Below are positions 25,976 through 38,929 of a stretch of DNA of 64,000 nt, in pieces; the first letter of the stretch is position 1, and each line of letters starts with the position of its first letter. The notes beneath the pieces are model-generated. The model was given only the letters and a program-made list of their open reading frames with translations, was not told the origin of the DNA and did not search any database. The DNA is from Pyrocephalus nanus (taxonomy: Eukaryota > Chordata > Aves > Passeriformes > Tyrannidae), in assembly GCA_038380795.1 (NCBI GenBank), contig CM076263.1, positions 2,114,208 to 2,178,207 on the forward strand, written 5' to 3'. Made by a program: the position numbers and the translations under genes.

Positions 25976-28079
25976 CTCTGTTTCCCAACCCTTCCCATCA
26001 CAGCCCTTGTGAACTTTTTGGTAACCAGCACAGAAACTCTTTCTAGGTAACTAGAGCGGGTGTTCTGCAACACTCTTAATGATGGCCTCATCTGGAATTG
26101 CTTTATTAATATTTATTAAGTGATCACTAGCTGCAGGTACATTCTTTAATAACTTATTTATAAAGCATGCTATAAAACACATTAAAAATACATTCTTTAA
26201 CAGATAACACCATAACAAGATGCTGTAAAGCAAACTATAAAACGTAAATGACGGCTGTACCTGAGCTGAAAACACACTGGAGGCTAGGAAAAGGGGGGAG
26301 AGAGGAGAGGAAGCTGTACCCAGTGTGCCTGAAAACAAGCAGCACCCTTTGGAGGAGCGCAGGATTCATTCAGGTAACATTTAAAAGGATAAATACAGAG
26401 CACTGGACTGTTTTGACCCATGGCTATACAGGGCAAGTAGAGGGGAACATGCAGTTGCTTCAAAAATATTCAAAAATAAAAGGGTGAGAAGGAGCTCCTG
26501 CTGCTGCTTGTGGGGGAGGATGGGACCCTCTGGATCCCCTGCAGCCCTCTTGGCCCCTCTGTACCCTCTGCTTTATGGACACTCCGTACCCTCCCATCTT
26601 ACCTCTACTCTTCTGCTTCCTCTCTTCCCTGTTTATATCCCTTTTCCCTCTCTCTTGCCTTCCTCATCTTCTTCCCCCTTCTTTACAGGCTATCAATGCT
26701 ACCATTAGAACTTCCTTGTAGTACAGAGGATTTAAATGCTTCTGAGCATGTGGGTCCATGCCCTCAGCTCCTAGGGATCCTGGAGAAGGAGGATGGATAG
26801 TGGAGCTATTATCATCCTTTCCAAACCCATCTGCAAGGCAGGTCTGGTCCTCAGTGCTCCTGCCCATCCATGGTCCCATCCTAACCTCCCCGTGGGCACT
26901 GGGAAAACAGCACCAGCACTGTGCCAGCTTTCCTTCAACCAGCTCTGCACTGGTTTCCTCATTCCAGACCAAGGAAATGTCGGTCTTTTTATCCCTAGGA
27001 AAGCCTATCAGATTGGGATTTCCACCTGAGCTGACCACTGCAGTTCCCATCAGAGTGGAAAAGGCGGAAAAATGCAAAATCAGCATATCCCAGGGGTGGT
27101 TTACAGGAGTTGGAAGCAGGTAAGTCCTGCCCACCAGAAGGTCCAACCCTCTGCTCCCTATTTTCATTACCCTTCCAGGGTCATCTGCTGCTCAACACTT
27201 GGTCTTACCAGGTACAGTTCTCCTTATGCTCTTCCATGTCCTACTGAGAAAGAGAGAGAGAGAGAAAAGTTGCAAATAACCATTAGTAACCACATTCAAA
27301 TGTTAATTAATTCTTTAGGACAAAGGGGAAAAGTTGAGGAGAACAGAAACCGTCATTTTTTTTATTGGCTTTGCAGAAGAATTGTGAACAACCTCATGTT
27401 TGCGAGTATATTCCTAAAACTGCACTGATTTTGGATGTGTCCGTAAAGAGAAGTCAGACATGGCAGGCAACCTGCCCACTCCTGGCTCACCCTGGATTTG
27501 CAGCTCTGAGAAGTTCTCAGGAGACCTAGAAGCTTAAAAATGGAGGCAGAAAATATTTTCAGAGAAATTTAAAAAAAATAATAATAAAATAAAGCCATTC
27601 ATGGACAAACACAATTTACTGCCAGATAGAACCTGGCCAAGATTTTATCTACACCTTTTTTTTTTTTTTCTCTTTGCTATTTTCACCTAGGATTCCAAGG
27701 ACTTTCCATTTTTTGTGCAATCAACCTTGATCCTGGACCACTTGGTCTCTTCATTTCCTCCTCGCAGAAGCGCTGAAACCTCTCTCCCAGCCTCTTCCCC
27801 TTCTCTCTCCCCCCTCCTCCTGCAGCAAGCTAAAATGGCAAGACTAATTTCATTTCTTTTCCTTTAGTTTGTCTATCTGTGACAACCCTTTTTATGCATT
27901 TAATTCATTCTCAATTTCTCATAATCAGGAGAAAGGTGTCCCCTAAGGTTAGGAGTGAGCTTGTCAAAAAGGCAGCGTAAATTTGCAGAGGTAATCACCA
28001 GTCTATCTCCTTTCCCCACTGTCCGTGGAACTATTAACTAATATCACTGTCTAATCTTTTTTGTACTTATTTATTTTGC

Positions 28080-28370
28080 AGCGAGAAACTAGTGTTATAA
28101 ACACCCCTACTGTCAAAACTTGTCATCCTCATTACCTCAAGGCGGGTTCCATCTCAGTTATTCTAATTTCATAGTTTCTCGAATTTACAGCCGCTGGAAA
28201 TTGAGTACAAAATCCATTATCATTTGTATATTTTAATTATGCAAATGAGGCAGCTCAGCTGCTCTGGCCGGGACCTGCAGGGATGCCTAACTTGAGTCTG
28301 GGTGATTACAATTTATCCAGTCGAGTCACTTTAATTGTAACAAGCTAATTACATTGTTCCATTTGGCTTT
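28080..28370. promoter_or_regulatory. Candidate enhancer with POU octamer, E-box and homeodomain sites
   Basis: A perfect octamer ATGCAAAT lies at 28239-28246 next to TTTTAATT. An E-box CAGCTG lies at 28256-28261. Several TAAT/ATTA sites follow (GATTACAATT, TTTAATTG, GCTAATTACATTG). The stretch has no repeats. The motif mix is typical of neural enhancers and would suit a neighbour such as SKOR2, but the target is inference. Confidence 0.35.
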
Positions 28371-28889
28371 AACAAAAGAAAAGGAGACGGAAGATGCTTA
28401 ATGGCAAAAGGCCCGTGTTGTGCCGCCTCTCCCCTGTGAGAAGGGAGAGAGGTGAGCTGTGTCCCCACACACCTGCGGAGGGGACAGGGAGCTTTGGGCA
28501 GGGGGAGGGTGTCTGCCCCAGGAGGGAGGGCAGGGGCGGGTGAACGCCAGCCCAGGGGAAATCTGTGAGGAGATTCTTGGCTGTGCTCGTCCATTCCCCT
28601 CTCGGCTCAAAGCAAGTCGTCCCCAACACCTGAAGGATGCCCGATGTAGGGAGCAGCACTGCACCCCTGCCTCCATCACTCCAGCCATCCCTGAGCGCCC
28701 TCCAAAAGGGAGCTGAACAAAGGCACGTCTCAGCCTCAGCTAAAGTCTCAAGGACTCTTGGTCCCTAGGTATCCCAACTCTTTATCTCCGTTGTGAGAAA
28801 TATGATCTGCATTTAGAGGCGTTTCATTCAGGTACAAAAGAAAAGGGAAAAAAAAAAATAAAAAAACCACTTACCTCCTCCAGCAGCCC

Positions 28890-29130
28890 AGATCAGCAAT
28901 TACTTTCTCAGACTCACAATAAATGCTCAGCACCTAAATTAAATACCCAGGAGAGATGTAATATGGCTGCCCGCACCTTCACGGAGGCTGTTAATAAATA
29001 ATTACTTCTCTTGCACTGGCCATCTGAGGATCTCAGAACCTTTTGTAAGTATTAATGAATGAAGCCTCGGTGTGAGAGAAGGCAGAAGCATATTCTCATC
29101 AGCTCTTTATTAATGGGGAACGAAGGTGCA
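28890..29130. promoter_or_regulatory. Candidate conserved noncoding element
   Basis: Unique DNA with AGCAATTACTTTC, GTTAATAAATAATTAC, GTATTAATGAATG and CTTTATTAATGG motifs. No coding frame or repeat. Confidence 0.3.
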
Positions 29131-29713
29131 GCGAGGCAAAGCAGCTGTCGGGGTTTTTCAGTCCATCCGACTCACAGGCACTTGTTCAGCCAGACACCTC
29201 CCGCTCCTCAGTTATATCCTTGAAGACCATCCTGTGGATCAGATCCCGTCCCCAGTCTGCACAGCTCTTCCAAGTGTGTTCCAGAGTCTCCTGCTGTGAC
29301 AGTGGACATCAGTTTTCTCCAATCCTCCCTCCCCAGGGGTAGAAGGACCACTCGCCAGCTCCTGAACGTGGCAGAGATATTTCAGCTCAGGGCTTGCCTG
29401 GGGTCTTGTGTGAAGAAGGTATCTGGCAAGGGAAGGAGAGGAAAACCATGTGTGGCTGCCAGTCCCTTCCTAGATGCTGGGGAAACATCTTTGTTTCTTC
29501 ACATCCCAGTATAAGCTGGGTGTATCAGAGCATCAGAGAAGACAAATTCGAGGACAGCAGCTCGACCAATGCGTGAAAATCTGCATGTATTTGGGATCTG
29601 AAATTCCTTTATGAACAATGATCACATTTCCCTCAAAGCCACCCCGAGTAGAGAGTTAGCACATGACCTCAGTCTTTGCCAGCAGATCCACCCCAACTTT
29701 GCAGTTGGAGCCA

Positions 29714-29809
29714 CCTGGTCCAGGGGAAGGTGTCCCTGACCATGGCAGGGGCTTGGACTAGATGACTTCTAAAGGTCCCTTCCAACCCAGATCATTCTGG
29801 GATTCTGTC
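29714..29809 (+). mobile_element. CR1 LINE 3' end, short
   Basis: It holds TGTCCCTGACCATGGCAGGG, then GACTAGATGACTTCTAAAGG and CCTTCCAACCCAGATCATTC with GATTCTGT, the forward CR1 3' end. Confidence 0.9.
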
Positions 29810-30884
29810 TGCTGTGCTGCCCACACATGGTGGTGGAGCTCCCTGTCCTCCTTCCTGGCCCTCATGGCCACTGTGCATCAGGACTGCTGGCTCTAATAGT
29901 GGGCACCACAGTGAGGCCTCCAGCTTCTCCTCTAAAACCTGCAAAAAGATCATGACCCCTCTCCTGATGTTAGCACCTACCTGCCCTTCAAAAAACACCC
30001 CACCCCCCCTTCTTAAAAATATCTGGCTGTGGGATTAACTGGGGAAGAGAGCAATCATTCCTTGGCAGAGGAGAGATGAAAGAACCACATAGATCTTTTC
30101 CCTCTCTAGTTGCTAGGGATGTGCACGATTATTGTTATTTCCTTTGATACACAGCACTCAATTAATTTCCTTCGGCACACGTTTATGGCGCTCCGAGGAG
30201 CGTTCCAGGAGCTCTGCTTTTCCAGCACATCCAGCTCGCCAGCATCCTTTGTGTCAGTTTGGCTACTTTGGAGGGGGAGAGGAGAGAAAAGGGGGATGGT
30301 CCTTCTCAAAGACACACTTGCCCTTGGCCACGTGCACAGATGCTGAGGAGAGAGGAGCCTGGGCATGGCTCACGTTATACCCAAGTGAGTGTTCGTGGAG
30401 TCCCGTTCAATATAGCAGCAGTAACCACCATCTTGCTGCATTCCCCTGTCAGCCACCAAACCATGGCAGGGAAAGGAAATTGAACCCATTAAACACAGCA
30501 CACAGATGCCTCTGTGCCATTGCCCCCCCTCAGGAGGAGAGGAAAGAGCCTCTATTAATTTTTTTTTTTTTCCTATTTTGCCTTTACCAAATGCAGTCAT
30601 TTAATCATTAAAAACGGGGGGTGGGGGGTGGGGACAGGGGCTGGAAAACGTGATGAAGGGTGGCAGCAGCTACTGAAACATCCAAGTGAGTCTCCAGGAA
30701 TGAAGCATCACTCTGGCTGTCACTCTTGTACAATGCAAGGTGCTGCTGATGGCCATGTGCCTCCCTCCCACTCCCCAAGGAACTCCCCAACCTCCCTGTA
30801 CTCGGGATCCTTCCCTCCTCCAATGCCCCATGTTTAGGGGGCCCTGCCAGGTCTCTAGACAACCTGACTCAGCAGCTCTTTCAG

Positions 30885-30956
30885 TTGGAGCCCCTCTTCT
30901 CTGGGGACAGGCTGGGAGAGCTGAGGGTGTTCAGCCTGGAGAAGAGAAGGCTCCAG
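30885..30956 (+). mobile_element. CR1 LINE internal fragment
   Basis: GGACAGGCTGGGAGAGCTGA and TTCAGCCTGGAGAAGAGAAG match the CR1 region just before the 3' UTR in forward orientation. The 3' end is missing, so this is a piece of a broken copy. Confidence 0.8.
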
Positions 30957-31006
30957 AATAAACCCACGACAGCTAAAATCTCCACCAGCCTATTATGCAA
31001 CATCTA

Positions 31007-31028
31007 CCCTATGGAGTGCTCCATAGGG
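31007..31028. repeat. Perfect inverted repeat, 10-bp arms with 2-bp spacer
   Basis: CCCTATGGAG, TG, CTCCATAGGG. No T-run follows and no RNA gene is recognised, so a terminator is not implied. Confidence 0.85.
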
Positions 31029-31610
31029 GACTGAAAAATGATGAAACTTCCATGGAGTGCTACACAGGGCAGAGAAATTGTATCTGGCACATCCTAGTGC
31101 TCAGGAAATGACTGGGGAGTAGGAGAGCCACTGGTGGCGGTGCGCATGCCTCTCTCTTGGCATGTTTTTATGGCCACAGTTTGTGACACAACTCTGGGCA
31201 AGGCCTTTGGTCCAGCCTAGTAAAGCCTGTTATCATGTTCTTACGTCTGCACCAGGTTAGGGCTTTAGCCTTCATGCTGGTAAGCTCAGCTCATGGGGTC
31301 TGACAGAGCAGTTTGGGACCGTCACTTAAAATCTGACCTCGTGAGACAGACTGGTCAAACCTGGGCTTGGCAAATGTGAGCTCTGGTGCATGTAAAGGGT
31401 TGGCAGCTCTTCCTTAGCTCACTTCAGTCAGGAGGACCCATCAGCAGGTCCCCACCATTGCTGGGATTGCTGTGACTGTGGAGCCAGAGCCATGTGGAAG
31501 TCCCATGGATCATCAATGCTGGACCACTGGGGTGCCCAGGCTGCCTAAACAGTATCAGCTGGCTGGGGAGAGGTGATGCTGCTCCTGAAGAGCTGAGTTG
31601 TGGAGGAGAT

Positions 31611-31964
31611 CACAAAATGACAGGATAGTTTGTATTGGAAGGCACTTTTGAAGGCCATCTGGTCCAACCACATTGCAATGAGCAGGAACACCTCCCACCA
31701 TATCAGGTTGCTCAGAGCCCCATCCAACCTGGCCTTGAATGTTTCCAGGAAAAGGGCAACTACCACCACCCTGGGTGACCTCTGACAGTGCTTTACCACC
31801 CTCAGTGCAAAACATTTCTTCTTAAATCTAGTATGAATCTTTACTCTCTTACTTTAAAACCCTTCCCCCTTGTCCTGTTGCTAGAGGCCCTTGTCAGAAG
31901 TTGCTCTCTGCTCTCCTGGAGCCCCTTTTGGCACTGGAAGGGGCTCTAAGATTTCCCTGGAGCC
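31611..31964 (-). mobile_element. CR1 LINE 3' fragment
   Basis: It starts with a decayed 3' end (CACAAAATGACAGGATAG) and continues through CATCCAACCTGGCCTTGAAT and CCTTCCCCCTTGTCCTG to CCTGGAGCC. Substitutions suggest an older copy. Confidence 0.93.
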
Positions 31965-32717
31965 ATGACATTAGCACCAGCCTATTAAGCAACAACTGGC
32001 TTCTCACACACAGAAGACAATGGAGTGAGCAGGAAGACCTGAAGATACAAAGCACACAAGCGTGGGGAACCATGGGATGGCATCAAACAGTTAGCAGAGT
32101 TTGTAATGTGTAACCTATTATCATTAGTAACATACTCTTCCAAGTCAAACAGGGATGAGGCCTTTCCTACCTCAAATCTTTAGCCCAGCAAGCCTTTGTT
32201 CAGTGTACACAAGCCCAAGCACGGGGATAATACAGTTTGTGCATTGTGTATGTGTGTAAGTGATAATATAGGGAAGCTCAAGTAAGTGCCAAAAGTGCTG
32301 TGTTGAGTACCTGTGGCACACAATGATGGAGAGCAAACCCAGGGAAGAGCGAGGAGAATTATCCTGCTGAGTGATCCTGCCAGTTCTGCGATCTACAGCT
32401 GCAGGAGGAAAACTGCAACCATCTGCTTGCCCTTCCGCATGTGCTTTCCCTCCCCTTTCACTTTCCTAATTTTCTACACAGTCTTCAGGGCCTTTGCCAA
32501 CACAAAACTAAACAGCTCCAGTTAACCAAGTACAGTGTGGCAAAGGTTAAAGAAAAAGGCAACACATCTGACAGTTTTCCACCTCCACCAACAGACAGGT
32601 AGAGCATCTTCAAGCCACACTGGATCCAGTGAGATGGCAGCACTTTAGGTACTGAATACATCAGTGCACAGAGTTGATGCTCATCTTAAAAGCCCAACCA
32701 TGCCCCATATTATGGGT

Positions 32718-33243
32718 AGAACCATAGAATTGCTTAGGTTGGAAAAGCCCTCTCAGATCATCAAATCCAACCATTCCCCCAGTGCTGCCAAGGCCACCAC
32801 TCACCCATGTCCCCAAGTGCCACATCCACAGGGCTTTTAAATCTCTCCAGGGATGGGGACTCCAACACTGCCCTGGGCAGCTCTGCCAGGGATGGACAAC
32901 TCTTTTGCTGAAGAAACTTTTCCTTTTGTTCAACCTAAGCTGACCCTGAGGCAACTTGAGGCTGTTTCCTCTCCTCCTGTCCCTCGTTCCCTGGGAGCAG
33001 AGCCCGATCCCCCCCTGGCTCCATCCTCCTGTCAGGGAGTTGCAGAGCCAGAAGGTCCCCCCTGAGCCTCCTTTTCTCCAGGATGAGCCCCCCCAGCTCC
33101 CTCAGCCGCTCCTGCTGCTCCAGCCCCTTCCCCAGCTCCGTTCCCTTCCCTGCACACTCTCCAGCCCCTCAGGGTCTCTCCTGTCTGAGGGCCCAGAACT
33201 GCCCCAGCACTGGAGGAGCCTCAGCAGGGTCAGCACAGGGGAA
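32718..33243 (-). mobile_element. CR1 LINE 3' fragment, about 525 bp, young-looking
   Basis: It starts at AGAACCATAGAATTGCTTAG, the reversed 3' end. Its right half is almost the same as that of 23221-23825, consistent with the same subfamily. The open frames here are CR1-derived. Confidence 0.95.
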
Positions 33244-35023
33244 GATGAAGGTCTCTCTAGCTGTGTGCCTGTACAGAGCTCTCTGGCATCCAGATGAAAC
33301 ACCACCCAAAGAGTTTACTGAAGCCTCCATCCAGTGTTAACACAATAACCCCTCCTATGGGTTTTTAATGTTTGCCATTTCACAGAGTACCATCATTGAC
33401 AAAGGAGGTATATTTAGCTATATATCTGTAATGGCAGAAGAATAAAAATGCCTGGAGAAATAAATAATAATAAGCTCTTTTATAGCTTCTTATACTGTCA
33501 GATCTCAGATTAATTGAAATTACATGCCTTATGGCTGCTCATCCTCCAGACAGAGATTAAAATGGGACATGAGCATTTGTATCTACATAGGTGAGAATAA
33601 AAGGTGGGATTTTTCTGACAGTCTGCAAGCATCACTTTGTTTAGAACTGCGAGGCCTGAACCAAGCCCCTGAAGATGAATAAGGCTATTGGGATTTACAT
33701 CACATTCCTTTTCTCTAACACAAGTCTATAGCACCTATGAGTCCTACAAAAGGAAAATTTCTCAAGTTCTGCAATGTTCAGTGGAGTTCCTCCTAAGTTT
33801 TTTTAGGGTAAAGAGATTTAAGGGCCTAAATCCTATTACAGGGTAATAGGAATTGGGTTTCTAAATCCACTAGAGTGTGGCAAAGGGATGGCAAAGGGAT
33901 GTCCCAAAGTGGGGAACAAACTTTTGGCCTTGCCAGAAGTGCCACCATGAGGATGGCTGATGAAAGGCCATCACCTTCAGCCACTGAGAGGTTTGAGCTG
34001 GAGGGACACGAGGGAGGATGGACCAGAATTATTAAAGGGAAGTAGAATGGGACAGATTTGCATCCTAGACGGAGCAGAAAGAGTTTCTTTAAAGACCTGA
34101 TACCAAAATAGCACCACTGGAAGGCAACCAAGACTGCCAGCACACTCACAGTGAATTTGAGTGACTGCTTCAGACACAAGAAAGACCCAGCCCAAAATTT
34201 CAGCAAGAAAGCATTTCACTTTTCAGGTGGAGTTAGCAGGCCTTGGATTATTTTCTCTCAGTTTTCATTTCAACTGCTTCCCTTTCATTTCAGAAAAGTA
34301 TGCAAAGATACAAAGCCAAACTAGAAATTTTATTTTGGTTCAAAAACGGAAAAAAAAAAAAAAAGGAAACATGTTCATTCAAGTAGACATAAGACAACAC
34401 TTCATTCAGCTCTTCAGCAGACAAGATGTCCACTCAGCTGGTATTATTTCACAAGCACCATCTGTAGATTAAAGAGAACAAAACATGGAATAGATCCTCT
34501 GGTCTAGGCTTCTTTAATTACTTCAGATAGTAGAAAACACAAATCCCATTAAGGGCCTCTGGCTGTCGTTGTATAAAGTTTGTTAAAAACATCAGTGACA
34601 CTTGTATCTCATATTCCAGATTTCCTCCTTTAAAAATTCTGCCCCTTTCCATGTTTAAATTTTCATCTTTGAGGAGATAAAGGGATGGGAAAATAGCTTC
34701 CTGGACAATATTAACAAAAATGGATGCCAGACTTCTGGGTTAATTTTTTAAATTTCCCAATAACAGAGGTCTGTGATATAACTTTTTGCTTTTCTTTTAG
34801 GTTTGGTAACAAGTTCCAGTCCTGCAGAATGAAAAATGTACTTTGGGACAGCATTATTACAGCAATAATGACCTTTTATGCATGCTGTAATCATTTTATT
34901 ACGTAGCCTTACAGTAATCTATACTCATAAAGTCTCAGGATTCTTCTCCTAATGTCTTCTCTATTAATTGCTATTTTCATCAAAAGTTAAATTGCTATGG
35001 TCAATAATTTAAATTCCATTAAC

Positions 35024-35026
<3 letters not shown>

Positions 35027-35055
<29 letters not shown>
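35027..35055. repeat. Poly-A run (29 A)
   Basis: Pure A run in AT-rich unique sequence. No processed pseudogene is recognised beside it. Confidence 0.95.
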
Positions 35056-35060
<5 letters not shown>

Positions 35061-35442
35061 AAGTATGCAAGGAAGTTTGAAGAGACACATTTTCCCAGAA
35101 TCACAGAGTTCTATCATTTTATTCTAAGAAACATTCTTCTGGCTAATTTAGCTCGCGCAGATGAACCAAAGAACTGCAATAGCAGCTCCCACCTACCATG
35201 TATTTTACACTGTGGTCATGCTAATGTGTTTGAGTATCAGCCTGATGGCTGATGTAAGCGTAGCATCACCCATGAATTCCAGCAGCCACTGGTGTGAATG
35301 TCACACAGAAAACAGGCACTTCACGTAATTAAACAGCCAAGTAGGCAAACCCAGACAAAAGAGCCATAAGTTGTCAACAGTCAGCTCGTAGGGCTATATA
35401 TCATGGCTGATATATAGCTTGCCTGATGCTGTTGCCATCAGC

Positions 35443-35477
35443 AAAAAAAAAATAAAAAAATAAAAAAATAAAAAAAT
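35443..35477. repeat. (TAAAAAAA)n microsatellite
   Basis: About four A-run units separated by T. Confidence 0.9.
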
Positions 35478-36039
35478 TAGATTGCATTTCTTTTGTGGAA
35501 TGTTTGGGGGGGGGAGCAAGAAAGGGAGAGAGAAGCATTTAAACTTCTTGTTTGTTGCTGATGATGGTGATAACAAGAGTAGATCATCTGTTATGAAACT
35601 GGCAGCCTTACTCCTTCTCCCCAGCCTCATTTTTATACCTCACCGTGGGATCTCCTCTCGAGGCGCTCATGCAGGGTGGACTCGCAGGATTTACACGCAG
35701 GTTGCGATGCCAGGGAGCACAGGGTTCCCCAGCCCTGAACGGCTGCAGCAGTACCACCCACTCTCCTCCCTGAATTTTTGCCAGTCACAGGACACAGGAC
35801 AGGACTGCACCAGATGATTTTCATTTAAATGAATGCCACTCCTAAGGAAAAACCCTGCAGAGCGGCGCAAGCGCGGCAGAAACTCCTTGCACAGGACCAG
35901 GCCCACCACACAATAGATGGAGGGACGTAAATAATTGAAGAGAATAATTTTGTAATGCTCTGACCCCTGAGCATTGCACATCAGTCATGCAGATACCATC
36001 TCTCTCCGACCCAGCCTGCCCAGTCCTCCACTTCGCTGC

Positions 36040-36250
36040 ACGCACCATTAATGACCTTTCATGAGAATTAACTGATACTAACGCATCAACTGCAGACCTA
36101 CTGCATTTTTAAAAAGCACCAGCATAGTTCTGCTTCTTAGGCCACACAGATTAGTTTTGTAAAAACAATTATCATGATTTAAACAGCTGGTTATGGAAAT
36201 GTCTATTGAGCTGCCGGGTAGCATTTTCCGCCCTGTTCATGGAAAGCATT
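36040..36250. promoter_or_regulatory. Candidate conserved noncoding element
   Basis: Unique sequence with CACCATTAATGACC, AGAATTAACTGATAC, AATTATCATGATTTAAACAG and an E-box CAGCTG. Confidence 0.3.
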
Positions 36251-38929
36251 AGAGGGTTGTCAAAAAAAAGAAGAGTGGGATCCTGTTAATTATGGCAAGT
36301 GTGTTGGCAGGTCCTGAGCTGAAAAGACTCAAAGATGGTGGGAAACATACGTTTGGGGGGTGGTTTTTGAGCTTTGTTAGGATCAGTGTGTTGCACATGA
36401 GCGGGCATATCAACCAAGAGGTGAAAGGATGGGGAGGTGGATGGACGAGTGGAGGAATCTCCCAGTCCCTCCCAGGCACAACTTTTTCCAGCAGCAACAC
36501 TTGGGACAGGCTGCATGGCAGGAGCACAGAGCAAAAAAGATTCTCTCTGCCCCAAAATGAACACGGTCAAGCCTGAATATAAAACCTAAAGTCCTGAGTG
36601 AAAATAAAACGGAACAACTCCACTCGCTCTCCGGCTTAGAAACTCAGATCACCATAAATGGATGAGACATTTCCAGCATTTGTGTGTTTCCTGGTCATCC
36701 CAAAGGCTTTCCACCTTCAAGATTTATTTACACACAGGAATGTAAGTGACCACGTTAACAGCAGCATGGGTAGATATTTCTATTGCGTGCTCCGTGCCCG
36801 GTCCCTCGGCTCTTTATCAGCATTAGCTAAATAGACCTCACTGCGTAATCGGTTTTGTACCGATTTTTCTGGTAGGGAAGCCAAGGCAGTGATGGGTAGG
36901 TAATTTATCCAAGATCACATCCTCGTGGGCAGCAGAATGAGCGTTCCTCCTGCAGTGAGAGGTCCCAGTGAGATTCAGGCACCCACCAGGACAGTTTCTG
37001 CAGGGGGGCTACAAAAGCACCCGAGAAAAAGCCACAGTGTTGTTAACAGGGAAAGGGATACAAATAGCAAAAAAAAAAAAAAAAAAAAATCCCAAGATAA
37101 TTTCTGCTTTTGGGAGAGAAATCATAATAGTGACACCTGCACAACTCATGGACTTGGGGAAGAGAAAGCCCATGCTGCGGGAGCACCCATCCTTTCAGAA
37201 AGGTCTTCTGTCAAAACAGAGGGATGCTGAGACATATCCCAGGTAAAAGGTAGGATCTCTCACACCTGACAGCACTGACAGACAGGAAGATGAGCAGATA
37301 GATCCACCTAAAAGCCTTACTCTCTGGGTAACTGACTTATGGTTACCCACCCTGTTTGAACCAATAACACGTTCGTTTTGCGGGACAAAATTCTGGTGTA
37401 AGAAACAGGTTGCTTTCGTCACGCATGCTAATATTAACCAAAATTTCTAGATTTGTCGAATATAAGGAGAACAAGAAAATGCTGAAGTTATTTGGCTCTA
37501 GGGAATTAGGGGGTTGAGACGGGTTCCAATTCTTATGCTTTGTGGGTAGCTCAGAGTCTCCTCTTGGAAGGGACTGTAGAAAGACAATTATCTGGATGTT
37601 ACTCCCAAGGGTAGCAAATCGTTGCAGTAACAGCTTAGAGAATGGTTCCATGAATAGGCAATGGCCAAAATGTGGTCACTCATCCTGTGGAACTAAGGAT
37701 AGACACCCACTTTGACAAAACACAGGGAAAGACCAATGCAAGTCGGTGTCCGTGGGTTTCTGGACGGTACAGGGGAGTGGAGACATTTTTAAAGAAAAGC
37801 TTCTTATGGGAGGACTGTCAGACACACACTGGTTTTACTTCTCCACACCCACCCATACACCATGGTGCAGGGTTCAGGGAGGGGATGCAGCTGAGCAGGA
37901 CAGCACAGGCAGGCTGGACACCGAGGAAGAAGGCAGAAAAACCTCAAAATTAGCACTTCTGAGACGTAAGAAAATGATGGAGATCTTAATGCAGTCTAGG
38001 TGAAGGCACTGGAGAATCTCCACTGGCAGAACATAAATAAATTAGATCTTTAATTTTGCAGTTTAATAAGTACTTTAACCTCAATAAGGTAGCAAAACCT
38101 GAACAAAATTTGGAGGGGAGAATGGCCACGGATGTAGAGCTGTGATCTTAAATATAACTTGGGTTTTCCAGAGACAGAAAGTGTCACTTGTGTTTAGCAT
38201 ATTCCTTTGATAACAGACCTAACTTTTAGAAAAGGGAATGAAAAAGGTGTCACTTATCCTTGCTTCAGAGAGGGATTAACTGGATTAGTGAAGCTGGAGA
38301 AATAGAGGCTTAAAAAGAAAATTGTGAGGTGCTTACCTGTAGGGGAAATAAGAGTCTCTAGTGACAGAAGAAGTGCTGGACGGGGGATAGTTTGTTAGTG
38401 GGGCTCCTCAGGGATTGGGTTTTTTTCAGTAGTCATATTTAAGATGTCTGTGAGCGACCTTGGCACAAAAGTATACATTTTCTACTGATGTTTTCTGAAA
38501 ACGTGAAAGGCATCGGTTTGTGGAGGACTGACACGCTGTGCAGGAGGAGCCAGGTGACCTTGAGAACTGGATTAACAGACACGGAGTGGCAGAGGTGGCA
38601 GGCAAGTCAAAAAATCCAGGTACCTTCTGGGAGTGACTGAGAGGTAAAACCTGAGTGCATCCGTGAGTCTACTCATCAACACTAAAGTGAGTGGAAAGCA
38701 ACAGGCAAATTCTTTGTGGGTGGAATCTTCAAGAGCTTTTTACTTGATTGAAGTCTCATCTAAGACCCCAAGCAACACACACCATATTTGTCCTTCCTTT
38801 GTTCTTTTTTTTTAATGTAGGGAAAGCGTCCCTTTTTGGGGCATGGGATAATGCAAAACATCTTTGATACACTGAATGTAAGTGTCAAAGATGGGAAAGT
38901 TTCCCCCAGTTCTGGCTATGTTTCATATG

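Larger units (their letters stand above)
25976..29713. other. Intergenic gene-desert segment
   Basis: Holds AT-rich stretches (26050-26250), a T-run near 27655 and the two candidate enhancers at 28080 and 28890. The 167-residue open frame at 26664-27167 (-) is not recognisable. Confidence 0.6.
29810..32717. other. Intergenic with broken CR1 pieces
   Basis: Includes a G-rich quadruplex-prone run (about 30615-30642), a roughly 21-bp direct repeat (30983-31003 and 31975-31995) and the 22-bp palindrome. No gene is seen. Confidence 0.6.
33244..38929. other. Intergenic gene-desert segment
   Basis: Unique AT-rich DNA with homopolymers at 34351, 35027, 35443 and 37070, a short tandem GCAAAGGGATG pair near 33880, and a candidate element at 36040. 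No gene is recognised. Confidence 0.6.

Noticed and set aside
31007..31028. A transcription terminator hairpin
   Set aside because: Bacterial-type terminators do not apply here, and no T-run follows the stem.
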